From assembly GCF_016863395.1 (NCBI RefSeq), contig NZ_BOOU01000040.1, positions 1 to 35,602 of the forward strand: a DNA stretch of 35,602 bases, given 5' to 3'. The DNA is from Sphaerisporangium rufum (GTDB lineage: Bacteria > Actinomycetota > Actinomycetes > Streptosporangiales > Streptosporangiaceae). The position numbers and the translations under genes are program-made. The notes under the pieces are model-generated. The model saw nothing but the letters and a program-made list of their open reading frames with translations, searched no databases and was not told where the DNA came from. Shown here one piece after another: positions 7,826 through 17,471 of this stretch (the first letter of the stretch is position 1; every line of letters begins with the position of its first letter).

Positions 7826-8215
7826 ATGGGTCGCCTGCTCAGGAACATCACGATACTGGCCGCGCTGGGCACCGCCCTGGTGAGCACCACCACGCCGGCC
7901 CAGGCCGCCGCGTCGTCCAGCTCGATCGTCAAGACCGGAGGAACCCGCGCGGCGGAGGCGTGGTTCAACCGATCGGACGGCTCGCACGCCGGCAAGGCGT
8001 GGTTCGACGTCTACGACGCCAAGTGCGACGCCAACGACGTGTACGTCGAATACCAGATCAACGGCGGGAACAGCCAGGAGAAGTACAACTCCGGCGGCTG
8101 CGGGACCACCAAGGGGTACAACCTGCAGACCGGATACTTCGCGATCGTCTATCGCGTCTGCGTCGACGACGCGGGCTACAACACCTGCGGAACCTGGCGG
8201 TCCGATCACAACTAG
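7826..8215 (+). CDS. Small secreted four-cysteine protein (copy 2)
   Basis: 129 residues from ATG 7826, with GGAGAGG nine bases upstream. The signal peptide ends AQA near residue 28. The mature domain is about 70% identical by eye to the preceding protein and keeps all four cysteines, the SSIVKTGGTR opening and the SDHN ending. Differences cluster in the loop between the first and second cysteine (NGGNSQEKYNSGG). It is a tandem duplicate, probably co-transcribed with copy 1. Role unknown; an exported structural, inhibitor or morphogen-like protein is possible. Confidence 0.85.
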   Translation: MGRLLRNITILAALGTALVSTTTPAQAAASSSSIVKTGGTRAAEAWFNRSDGSHAGKAWFDVYDAKCDANDVYVEYQINGGNSQEKYNSGGCGTTKGYNLQTGYFAIVYRVCVDDAGYNTCGTWRSDHN

Positions 8216-8260
8216 GCGCACCCGGCGACCGGGGCAAGTCCGAGCGCGGAGGTGAGGACC

Positions 8261-8350
8261 ATGCGCCCCAGCAGGCGGAGGCGACGGGGAGCCGTCCCGG
8301 AACCAGAAGGTCCCGGTACGGCTCCTCCGCTCGTTCACCGGGTCATTTGA
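8261..8350 (+). CDS. Possible 29-aa Arg-rich peptide
   Basis: ATG 8261 follows a strong GGAGGTGAGG site and opens a 29-residue frame beginning [10 protein letters not shown] and ending at TGA 8348-8350. It overlaps both the hairpin at 8288-8325 and the end of the convergent sdhB. Only the ribosome binding site supports it; chance is quite possible. Confidence 0.2.
   Translation: MRPSRRRRRGAVPEPEGPGTAPPLVHRVI
8288..8325. terminator. Bidirectional terminator hairpin
   Basis: 13-bp stem (8288-8300 with 8313-8325), one mismatch, 12-base loop. It separates the small secreted gene pair from the converging sdhCAB operon. Confidence 0.65.
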
Positions 8351-9076
8351 CGGCCTTCAGGTAGTCGCGGTTCATCCGGGAGATGGTGTCGAGCGAGATG
8401 CCCTTGGGGCAGACCGCGGTGCACTCGCCGGTGTTGGTGCACCCGCCGAACCCCTCGGCGTCCATCTGCTCGATCATCGCGACGGCGCGGGCGTCCCGCT
8501 CCGGCTGCCCCTGCGGCAGCAGGCCCAGGTGGGTGATCTTGGCCGCGGTGAAGAGCGAGGCCGACCCGTTCGGGCAGGCCGCCACGCAGGCGCCGCAGCC
8601 GATGCAGGTGGCCGCGTCGAACGCGTCGTCGGCGTCCTCCTTCTTCACCGGGATGCTGTGCGCGTCCGGCGCCGAACCCGCCGGGACGGAGATGAACCCG
8701 CCGGCCTGGATGATGCGGTCGAACGCCCCCCGGTCCACCACCAGGTCCTTCACCACCGGGAACGGCGCGGCCCGCCACGGCTCGATGGTGATCGTGGCGC
8801 CGTCGGCGAAGTGGCGCATGTGCAGCTGGCAGGTCGTGGTCGCGCGCTGCTCGCCGTGCGCCACCCCGTTGATCACCATGCCGCACATGCCGCAGATGCC
8901 CTCGCGGCAGTCGTGGTCGAAGGCGATCGGGTCGTCGCCGTCCAGGATCAGCCGCTCGTTGAGGACGTCCAGCATCTCCAGGAACGACATGTCGGGCGAG
9001 ACGTCCTCGACCCGGTAGGTCACCATCCGCCCGCGGTCGTCCGGGCCGTTCTGCCGCCAGACCTTCAGGGTCAGGT

Positions 9077-9080
<4 letters not shown>
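8343..9080 (-). CDS. sdhB: Succinate dehydrogenase iron-sulfur subunit (SdhCAB type)
   Basis: 245 residues from GTG 9080, overlapping the sdhA stop by four bases. It passes electrons from the flavoprotein to quinone through three clusters. The [2Fe-2S] ligands are Cys58, 63, 66 and 84 ([11 protein letters not shown] and TTTC). The 4Fe-4S ligands are Cys159, 162 and 165 plus Cys224. The 3Fe-4S ligands are Cys169, 214 and 220. Length and motifs match the menaquinone-linked enzymes of actinobacteria and Bacillus. It is the last gene of the operon. All cluster ligands are present, so it should be functional. Confidence 0.96.
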
Positions 9081-10998
<1,918 letters not shown>

Positions 10999-11002
<4 letters not shown>

Positions 11003-11811
11003 TTCACCACTCCGATCATCACGGCGACGGGGACGGCGACGAAGCCGAGCACCAGCACGGCGGCGGACGCCGCGGCCACCGCGCTCAGCGTGCGGCGCGC
11101 GCGGCCCCGGACCAGCCCGAGGGTCTGGAAGGCGCTCCACAGCCCGTGCCGCAGGTGCAGGCCGACCATGGCGACGGCCAGCACGTAGAAGGCGGTCACC
11201 CACCAGCGCGACGGGTCGAACCCGGCCACCATCCGGTCATAGGGGGTGGCGGCGGCGCCCTTGGGGTTCACCGCGCCGAAGGTCAGGTCGAGCAGGTGCC
11301 AGACGACGAACAGCAGGATGATCACGCCGCCGTAGCGCATGGTGCGGGCCACATACCCGCCGGCCCGCCGCCGGGGCCGGGCGGCGTACCGGACCGGCCG
11401 GGCGGCGGACGCGCGGCGGGCCAGCGCGACGGCCGACCACATGTGCAGCAGCACCGCCGCGACCAGCAGCACCTCGGTCACGGTGAGCAGGGTGCGGCCG
11501 GGCAGCGCCGGCTCGCCCACCGTGCGCAGCCAGGCGGCGTAGTCGTTGAACGCCCCGGCACCGAGGAAGATCTTTAGGTTGCCGACCATGTGCCCGATGA
11601 GGAACAGCACCAGGACGGCTCCGCTGACCGCCATGACGGCCTTGCGGCCGTTGGTGGTGCCGAGCAGGCCGGCCGGCCCGCGCCGCCGCCCGCCGGGCGC
11701 CTTGGGGGTGGGGGCCTTCTTCACGGGTGCGCGCCGGGGCACCGCCGCGGTCGCGGCGCCCCGCTCGATGGTCGATGTCACATCTGCCGACGGTAGGCAG
11801 CGTGCGCGCAT
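10999..11811 (-). CDS. sdhC: Succinate dehydrogenase cytochrome b558 subunit
   Basis: 270 residues, five membrane helices after a basic N-terminus rich in Lys, Arg and Pro. The helices carry the usual haem-ligand histidines: [24 protein letters not shown] and [16 protein letters not shown]. It anchors SdhAB and carries electrons to menaquinone (b558 family, as in B. subtilis and C. glutamicum). ATG 11811 is used here. GTG 11781 is an alternative that trims ten residues; neither has a strong ribosome binding site. First gene of the operon, divergent from the LysR gene, with a CRP-like site between them. Confidence 0.93.
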
Positions 11812-11901
11812 GCGTCCAAGTCATGCGGGGCCTGGTACCGATAGCCGCCGGGCATGCCCGGTGCCCCGCGCGCCGTCGCGGTGGCGGCCGGCCGCCGCCG
11901 A

Positions 11902-11917
11902 TGCGAGCAATCTCACA
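11902..11917. promoter_or_regulatory. CRP/GlxR-like operator between sdhCAB and lysR
   Basis: TGCGAGCAATCTCACA matches TGTGA-N6-TCACA at nine of ten half-site positions. The dyad extends to 22 bp (11899-11920) with one mismatch. It sits 91 bp before the sdhC start and 60 bp before the lysR start. C. glutamicum GlxR is known to control sdhCAB through this kind of site. A LysR box is an alternative reading of the dyad. Confidence 0.6.
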
Positions 11918-11963
11918 TCGCGGACGTGCGCGCGCCCGGCTCCGCCCGGCCCGTCCCCGCCCG

Positions 11964-11969
11964 TACGCT
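11964..11969 (+). promoter_or_regulatory. Possible -10 box for leaderless lysR transcript
   Basis: TACGCT fits the TANNNT pattern and ends seven bases before GTG 11977, so transcription could begin at the start codon. No clear -35 box or ribosome binding site is seen. Confidence 0.3.
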
Positions 11970-11976
11970 GGCAGGC

Positions 11977-12912
11977 GTGCAGCTACAGCAACTCGCGTCC
12001 TTCGTGGCTGTGGCCGAGACATCGCACTTCACCCGGGCGGCGGAGCGGATGCGGCTCGCCCAGCCCTCGCTCAGCAAGCAGATCAAGGCCCTGGAGACCG
12101 AGCTGGGCGCCCCGCTGTTCAGCCGGGCCAGGGGCAACGTGACCCTCACCGCGGCCGGCGAGGCGCTGCTGCCGCTGGCGCGCCGCATGCTGGCCGACGC
12201 CGACACCGCGCGCCGCGAGGTGGCCGAGCTGGCCGGGCTGCGCCGCGGCCGGGTCCGGCTAGGGGCGACGCCGTCGCTGTGCGCGGGCCTGCTGGCCGAG
12301 GCGCTGGCGCGCTTCCACACCGGTTATCCCGGCATCGACCTGCTGGTGGAGGAGGGCGGCTCGCGCGACCTGGTGGGCGACCTGGCCCGCGGGCGGCTGG
12401 ACCTGGCGCTGATCATCCTGCCGCTGCACAGCAGCGACCCGTCGCTGGTGACCGAGGAGATACTGAACGAGCGGCTGGTGGTGGCCTCGCCGGCCGAGAC
12501 GCGCGGGCGCCGGGCCTACCTGCGGATCGAGGAGCTGCGCCACCGGCCGCTGGTGATGTTCCGCCGCGGTTACGATCTGCGCGAGGCCACGCTGGGCGCG
12601 TGCCGGCAGGCCGGCTTCGAGCCGCGGTTCGCCGTCGAGGGCGGCGAAATGGACGCGGTGCTAAGGTTCGTCGAGGCCGGCCTCGGGGTCGCGGTGGTGC
12701 CGTCGATGGTGCTGGAGGGGCGGCCGAAACTGGCCGGCGTGCCGCTCGCTCCGGGGCTTCGGCGCACGATCGCGCTCGCTCACCGCAAGGACGTGGAACC
12801 GACCCGGGCGGCCCGCGCCTTCCGCGCTACGCTGCTCTCCTATCTGTCGGAAGCCGCCGAGGAAGGATGTCTGCCGCAGGGTGTCGAACTGGTCCGGCTC
12901 CCGGGTGACTGA
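11977..12912 (+). CDS. LysR-family transcriptional regulator
   Basis: 311 residues from GTG 11977, chosen because it puts the LysR signature at the N-terminus: LQQLASFVAVAETSHFTRAAERMRLAQPSLSKQIKALE, a winged HTH over residues 1-60, followed by GAPLFSR. The periplasmic-binding-like effector domain spans about 90-300 (RLGATPSLCAGLLAEAL, GRLDLALIILP, AGLGVAVVPSMV). The frame is open to 11854, but that part lacks any match. It is divergent from sdhCAB, a common arrangement in actinobacteria, so sdhCAB is the likely target. The effector may be a small organic acid (inference). Confidence 0.92.
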   Translation: MQLQQLASFVAVAETSHFTRAAERMRLAQPSLSKQIKALETELGAPLFSRARGNVTLTAAGEALLPLARRMLADADTARREVAELAGLRRGRVRLGATPSLCAGLLAEALARFHTGYPGIDLLVEEGGSRDLVGDLARGRLDLALIILPLHSSDPSLVTEEILNERLVVASPAETRGRRAYLRIEELRHRPLVMFRRGYDLREATLGACRQAGFEPRFAVEGGEMDAVLRFVEAGLGVAVVPSMVLEGRPKLAGVPLAPGLRRTIALAHRKDVEPTRAARAFRATLLSYLSEAAEEGCLPQGVELVRLPGD

Positions 12913-12991
12913 CCCGCCGCGCACTGGGTCGCCAGGGCGGAGTCCCCATGCGATCAATCGTGTTCGTCCGGTGATGTCGCGGTTTGGTACA

Positions 12992-13020
12992 TTCATGCGT
13001 CCAGACGTCTTTCCTTATAT
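12992..13020 (+). promoter_or_regulatory. Possible promoter of signalling operon
   Basis: TTATAT at 13015-13020 lies 17 bp after TTCATG (12992-12997) in a locally AT-rich stretch. The -10 is good, the -35 poor. The start codon of the phosphatase gene is about 48 bp downstream. Confidence 0.4.
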
Positions 13021-13068
13021 GGTGCAGGGCAACAGGCAAGGTCGACCATCACCCAACAAGAGGCTTCA

Positions 13069-14265
13069 GTGACCGCGCTCTCGCCCGGCACGCCGCCGGC
13101 GCCGGCCGAGATGCAGACGATTCTGCTCATCGAGGACGACGCGGGCGACGCGTTCCTGGTCGAGGAGCTGCTGGCCGGCTCCCCCACCCCGCCGAAGATC
13201 ATCTGGGCGCGCAGCCTGGCCGAGTCCCGGGAACGGCTGACCGACGACGTCCAGTGCGTGGTGGTCGATCTCTCGCTTCCCGACGCGGCCGGCCTGGAGG
13301 CGCTGCGCCAGGTGCTCACCATGGCCCCCGACACCGCGGTGCTGGTGCTCACCGGCCTGAACGACGCCCACATGGGGGTGGAGGCCGTCGCGGTCGGCGC
13401 GCAGGACTACCTGGTCAAGCAGGACGTCGACGAGCGCCTGCTCGCCCGGGCCATCAGCTACGCCGTCGAGCGCAAGCGCGCCGACCTGGCCCAGCGCAAG
13501 CTCGCCGACGCCACGCGGCTCAGCCGGGAGAACGCCCGGCTGGAGCACGGCCTGCTGCCGGTGCCCATGCTGCGCGCGGAACTGGCCGCCGAGGGCCTGC
13601 AGCACCACGCCCGCTACCTGCCCGGGCGCCGCCAGGCGCTGCTGGCCGGCGACTTCTGGGACACCGTGCAGACGCCCGACGGCTCGGTGCACGTGGTGAT
13701 CGGCGACGTCTGCGGGCACGGCCCGGACGAGGCCGCCCTCGGCGTCGCGCTGCGCATCGCCTGGCGCACCCTGGTGCTCGCCGGGCACACCGGCAACGAG
13801 CTGCTGGCCACCCTGGACAGCGTGCTGCGCAACGAGCGCAAGTCGCCGGAGATCTTCACCACCATGTGCACGGTGACCATCGACCCCGACCTGCGGCACG
13901 CCCGCCTGCACGTGGTCGGCCACCCGCCGCCGCTGCTGCTGCGCGGCCGGGTGCCCGGCGACGGCCTGGACGTGGTGCCGAACGCGCCGTCCGGGCCGCC
14001 GCTCGGCATCTTCAACGGCATAGACTGGACCACGATCGAGCTGCCGCTCGGCGAGGACTGGGCGCTGCTGCTCTACACCGACGGGCTGATCGAGGCCACC
14101 GTCGGCGGCGGACCGGACCTGCTGGGCACCGAAGGGCTCATCGGGCTGATCCGCGAGCAGGGCGAGATCGACCTGGACCGCATCATCACCGCCGTCCGCG
14201 AGATGCACCAGGACGCGCTGAGCGATGACCTGGCCGCCGTGCTGGTCGGCCGACGGCCGCGGTGA
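13069..14265 (+). CDS. Response regulator with SpoIIE-type PP2C phosphatase output
   Basis: 398 residues from GTG 13069 with AGAGG about six bases upstream. The receiver domain spans about 16-130: acidic pocket EDD at 22-24, phospho-acceptor Asp67 (VVVDLSLPD), Thr95 and Lys117. After a helical linker, a SpoIIE/PP2C serine phosphatase domain spans about 175-396 with the metal-binding motifs GDFWD, GDVCGHGPDEA, LLLYTDGLIEA and SDDLAAVLV. Such proteins dephosphorylate anti-sigma-factor antagonists in partner-switching circuits (RsbU/RsbP-like). The stop overlaps the kinase start by four bases, so the kinase is the probable phosphodonor. The antagonist partner is not in the window. Confidence 0.92.
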   Translation: MTALSPGTPPAPAEMQTILLIEDDAGDAFLVEELLAGSPTPPKIIWARSLAESRERLTDDVQCVVVDLSLPDAAGLEALRQVLTMAPDTAVLVLTGLNDAHMGVEAVAVGAQDYLVKQDVDERLLARAISYAVERKRADLAQRKLADATRLSRENARLEHGLLPVPMLRAELAAEGLQHHARYLPGRRQALLAGDFWDTVQTPDGSVHVVIGDVCGHGPDEAALGVALRIAWRTLVLAGHTGNELLATLDSVLRNERKSPEIFTTMCTVTIDPDLRHARLHVVGHPPPLLLRGRVPGDGLDVVPNAPSGPPLGIFNGIDWTTIELPLGEDWALLLYTDGLIEATVGGGPDLLGTEGLIGLIREQGEIDLDRIITAVREMHQDALSDDLAAVLVGRRPR

Positions 14266-15986
14266 GCGCCCCGGCGGGCGGCGCGCCCAGCCCGGCCGCA
14301 CCTGAGACACCGCCTGGGACGCCGGCCGGGACACCGCCCGCGAAGCGGTCCGAGCCCGAACGCCACAGCCGCCTGCGCCGCCGACACCGTGCCCCGGAGG
14401 GCCACTTGAGCACCCCCGCCCCACTGCCCGCGCCCACGCCGCCGAGCGGCGTCGGACGGCTGCCCCTCGGGCGATGGTTCCTCATCGCCGGCCTGCTGGT
14501 GGCGCTGGCCTTCGCCACCGGGGCCGTCCTCACCGTCGCCACCATCGACTCCATGCGTAACGACCGCGTCTCGGTGGTGGACGTGGTCGACCCGGCCGTC
14601 ATGGGCACCCTGGAGATCACCACCGCGCTCACCGCGCAGGAGAGCTCGGTGCGCACCTACGGTCGCACCAACGAGCCGCAGTACCTCCAGGAGTACCGGC
14701 AGGCCGTCCAGGCCGAGGCCGCGGCGGCCGCCAGGCTGCGCTCGCTGATCGGCCGCATCCCCGACCAGCGGGTCAAGGCCGACCTCGCCCGCCTGGAGCA
14801 GACCATAACCACCTGGCGGCGCGACTACGCCGACGTGGTCATCGCCAAGGTCCCGGAGCTGGAGACCAGGACGGCCACCACCTACGCCCCGGTCAACACC
14901 GAGCGCTTCACCGCGGTGCGGGCGGCCCTGAACGCCCAGCAGGACGACCTGGCCCGGCTGCACGACGCCGGCAGCGCCGCTCTCAAGGCCGGCTGGCAGA
15001 CCTTCTACGCCCTGCTCATCGCCCTGACCGCCGTGCTGCTCGGCGCCGCCATCACCTTCACCCTCATCGTCCGCTACATCGTGCTGCGGCCCATCTCCCG
15101 GCTCACCCAGCAGGTGCGCGCGGTCGCCCTCGGCGAGTTCGACCGCCCGCTGCAGGTCGACCGGCCGGCCGAGCTGGCCGAGCTGTCCGGCCGCGTCGAC
15201 AGCATGCGCGGCCGCATCGTCCGCGAGTGGCGGCGCGCCGCCGAGGCCCAGCAACTGCTCGCCGACCAGGCGACCGAGCTGCGCCGCTCCAACGCCGAGC
15301 TGGAGCAGTTCGCCTACGTGGCCAGCCACGACCTGCAGGAGCCGCTGCGCAAGGTCGCCAGCTTCACCCAGATGCTGGAACAGCGGTACGGCGACCAGCT
15401 CGACGACCGAGCCAAGCAGTACGTCGCCTTCGCGGTGGACGGCGCCAAGCGCATGCAGCTGCTGATCAACGACCTGCTGGACCTGTCGCGCGTCGGCCGG
15501 GTGGCCGCCGAGAAGACCGACGTCGAGATGCAGAAGGTGCTGGAGACGGCGCTCGCCAACCTGGCGGCCAAGATCGAGGACACCGAGGCGGAGGTCACCC
15601 ACGACGAGTTGCCGGCGGTGTTCGGCAGCCGGGTCCAGCTCACCCAGCTCCTGCAGAACCTGATCGGCAACGCGCTGAAGTTCCGCGCCGAGGCGGCACC
15701 GCGGGTGCACATCTCGGTCCGCCGGGTGGACGAGATGTGGGAGTTCGCCTGTGCGGACAACGGCATCGGCATCGACGGCAAGTACGCCGACCGCATCTTC
15801 CTGATCTTCCAGCGGCTGCACCCGCGCGACGTCTATCCCGGAACCGGCATCGGGCTCGCGCTGTGCCGGAAGATCGTCGAGTACCACGGCGGCAGGATCT
15901 GGCTGGACGACCCCGACCCCGAACGTCCGGGCACCACCTTCCGGTGGACCCTGCCCGCGAACCCTGGAGAAGAAGAGCATGAATGA
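14262..15986 (+). CDS. CHASE3/HAMP sensor histidine kinase
   Basis: 574 residues from GTG 14262. TTG 14406, with GGAGG six bases before it, is a strong alternative that removes 48 Pro-rich residues. One membrane helix (about 67-92) precedes an extracytoplasmic CHASE3-like helical sensor ([17 protein letters not shown] through [13 protein letters not shown]). A second helix (about 247-272) and a HAMP domain follow. HisKA has His356 in [11 protein letters not shown]. The ATPase domain shows [15 protein letters not shown] and GTGIGLALC. The H-box and the neighbouring small receiver resemble the Cph1-Rcp1 kinase type. The signal is unknown. Confidence 0.93.
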   Translation: MSAPAGGAPSPAAPETPPGTPAGTPPAKRSEPERHSRLRRRHRAPEGHLSTPAPLPAPTPPSGVGRLPLGRWFLIAGLLVALAFATGAVLTVATIDSMRNDRVSVVDVVDPAVMGTLEITTALTAQESSVRTYGRTNEPQYLQEYRQAVQAEAAAAARLRSLIGRIPDQRVKADLARLEQTITTWRRDYADVVIAKVPELETRTATTYAPVNTERFTAVRAALNAQQDDLARLHDAGSAALKAGWQTFYALLIALTAVLLGAAITFTLIVRYIVLRPISRLTQQVRAVALGEFDRPLQVDRPAELAELSGRVDSMRGRIVREWRRAAEAQQLLADQATELRRSNAELEQFAYVASHDLQEPLRKVASFTQMLEQRYGDQLDDRAKQYVAFAVDGAKRMQLLINDLLDLSRVGRVAAEKTDVEMQKVLETALANLAAKIEDTEAEVTHDELPAVFGSRVQLTQLLQNLIGNALKFRAEAAPRVHISVRRVDEMWEFACADNGIGIDGKYADRIFLIFQRLHPRDVYPGTGIGLALCRKIVEYHGGRIWLDDPDPERPGTTFRWTLPANPGEEEHE

Positions 15987-16428
15987 ATACCGCTTCATCG
16001 ACGTCCTGCTGGTGGAGGACGACCCGGGGGACGTGCTGCTGACCCAGGAGGCGTTCGAGCACAACAAGGTGCAGAACAAACTGCACGTGGTCAGCGACGG
16101 CGAGCAGGCGCTGGCCTTCCTGCGCCGGGAGGGCGACTACGCCGAGGCGCCGCGGCCGGACCTGATCCTGCTGGACCTCAACCTGCCGCGCAAGGACGGC
16201 CGCGAGGTGCTGGAGGACATCAAGGCCGACGCCGCGCTGCGCAGCATCCCGGTGGTCGTGCTCACCACTTCCGAGGCGGAGGAGGACATCCTGCGCAGTT
16301 ACCACCTCCACGCGAACGCCTACGTGGCCAAGCCCGTAGACTTCGACCAGTTCATCAAGGTGGTGCGGCAGATCGACGACTTCTTCGTGAGCGTCGTCAA
16401 GCTGCCTCGGACAGGTCAGCGTTCGTGA
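15979..16428 (+). CDS. Rcp1-like single-domain response regulator
   Basis: 149 residues from ATG 15979, overlapping the kinase by eight bases. It is a stand-alone receiver: acidic pocket Glu13/Asp14/Asp15, phospho-acceptor Asp66 in [13 protein letters not shown], Thr96 and Lys118 (AKPVD). [11 protein letters not shown] and [15 protein letters not shown] are typical of the Rcp1 family that pairs with phytochrome-like kinases. Without an output domain it probably acts as a phosphate shuttle or sink, or as an allosteric partner, between the kinase and the receiver-phosphatase. That flow is inference. Confidence 0.92.
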   Translation: MNEYRFIDVLLVEDDPGDVLLTQEAFEHNKVQNKLHVVSDGEQALAFLRREGDYAEAPRPDLILLDLNLPRKDGREVLEDIKADAALRSIPVVVLTTSEAEEDILRSYHLHANAYVAKPVDFDQFIKVVRQIDDFFVSVVKLPRTGQRS

Positions 16429-16440
16429 TCCTGACCGGCG

Positions 16441-16456
16441 AGTGACAGGAATCACA
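16441..16456. promoter_or_regulatory. CRP/GlxR-like operator upstream of Sdh1 operon
   Basis: AGTGACAGGAATCACA matches TGTGA-N6-TCACA at nine of ten half-site positions. It lies just after the response-regulator stop and 190 bp before the Sdh1 membrane anchor. No strong -10/-35 pair is visible in the 16506-16646 leader, which holds an alternating CG run and a partner (16530-16541 and 16565-16572). Confidence 0.5.
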
Positions 16457-16478
16457 CCAGGTCAGCCGAAAAAAGTGA

Positions 16479-16505
16479 GTGACCCTCCTCACCCGGAGGG
16501 TTCAC
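16479..16505 (+). terminator. Terminator-like hairpin after signalling operon
   Basis: GTGA plus CCCTCC (16479-16488) pairs with GGAGGG plus TTCAC (16495-16505) around a six-base loop, with one bulged base. It lies 50 bases after the receiver gene. Confidence 0.45.
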
Positions 16506-16646
16506 ACCGTCGTAACGTAGACCCCCACCGGCGCGCGCGCGTCTGTGTGACCGCGCGGATACAACGCGCGCGGCACCCAGCCAAACGTGAAGCCCGGACC
16601 CCACACCCGCGAGGGTGGGAGTCCCCGGGAGGTGGAGAGTTCTCCG

Positions 16647-17462
16647 ATGACCCAGACAACGGCCGGTCGGCCGACCAGTGAGCCGGCGGGGCGTAAGCAA
16701 CGGGCCCAGATCAAGGCGCGCACCCTGCGCACGGACCGATGGTGGGTCGCCCCGGCCATCACGTTCGCGGCCCTGACGTCGTTCCTCGTCTACGGCTTCT
16801 GGGCGATCTTCGACAAGAGTTACTTCGTCGAGCCGTACATCGCCCCCTTCTCGTCGCCGTGCCTGGCGACGTCCTGCCCGGAGGGCGCCAGGTTCCTGGG
16901 CCTCGCCCCCTTCGGCGACTGGTGGACCCTGCCGCCCGGCTTCCTGATCCTCGGCCTGCCGGCCGGCTTCCGCCTCACCTGTTACTACTACCGCAAGGGT
17001 TACTACCGCGCGTTCTGGCTGTCGCCGCCGGCCTGCTCGGTCGCCGAGCCGCACGGCAAGTACACCGGCGAGACCCGGCTGCCGCTGATCCTGCAGAACC
17101 TGCACCGCTACTTCTTCTACGGCGCGGTGCTGATCGGCGCGGTGCTGACGTACGACGCGGTGCTCGCGCTGCGCGACGCCGAGGGCAACTGGGGACACTT
17201 CGGTCTCGGCACCGCCATCCTGTTCATCAACGCGGCGCTGATCTGGGCCTACACGCTGAGCTGCCACTCCTGCCGCCACATCACGGCCGGCCGGCTCAAC
17301 CACTTCTCCAAGCACCCGCTGCGGTACAAGATGTGGACCTTCGTGTCCAAGCTCAACGCCCGCCACATGCTGCTGGCCTGGCTGTCCATGTACTCCGTCA
17401 TGCTGGCGGATCTCTACGTGCGGCTCGTGGCCAAGGGCATCATCAACTTCCCGTTCGCCTAA
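16647..17462 (+). CDS. Sdh1-type succinate dehydrogenase membrane anchor
   Basis: 271 residues from ATG 16647, with GGAGAG about eight bases upstream. It has about five hydrophobic helices; TSFLVYGFWAIF, FLILGLPAGFRLTCYYY and HRYFFYGAVLIGAVLTYDAV are the clearest. The histidine- and cysteine-containing ALIWAYTLSCHSCRHITAG is typical of the Rv0249c family, whose members are about 273 residues. It anchors the following flavoprotein and iron-sulfur protein in the membrane and should carry haem and the quinone site. It is unrelated in sequence to the b558 subunit at 10999. The operon order anchor, flavoprotein, iron-sulfur protein matches M. tuberculosis Rv0249c-Rv0247c. Confidence 0.88.
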   Translation: MTQTTAGRPTSEPAGRKQRAQIKARTLRTDRWWVAPAITFAALTSFLVYGFWAIFDKSYFVEPYIAPFSSPCLATSCPEGARFLGLAPFGDWWTLPPGFLILGLPAGFRLTCYYYRKGYYRAFWLSPPACSVAEPHGKYTGETRLPLILQNLHRYFFYGAVLIGAVLTYDAVLALRDAEGNWGHFGLGTAILFINAALIWAYTLSCHSCRHITAGRLNHFSKHPLRYKMWTFVSKLNARHMLLAWLSMYSVMLADLYVRLVAKGIINFPFA

Positions 17463-17471
17463 GGATCACCA

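Noticed and set aside
14073-16079. 668-codon reverse frame opposite the histidine kinase and receiver
   Set aside because: Antisense shadow of genes with complete catalytic motifs.
16530-16574. Alternating CG runs before the Sdh1 operon as Z-DNA or a hairpin regulator
   Set aside because: CG runs of this length are common by composition at this GC level, and no associated promoter element is seen.
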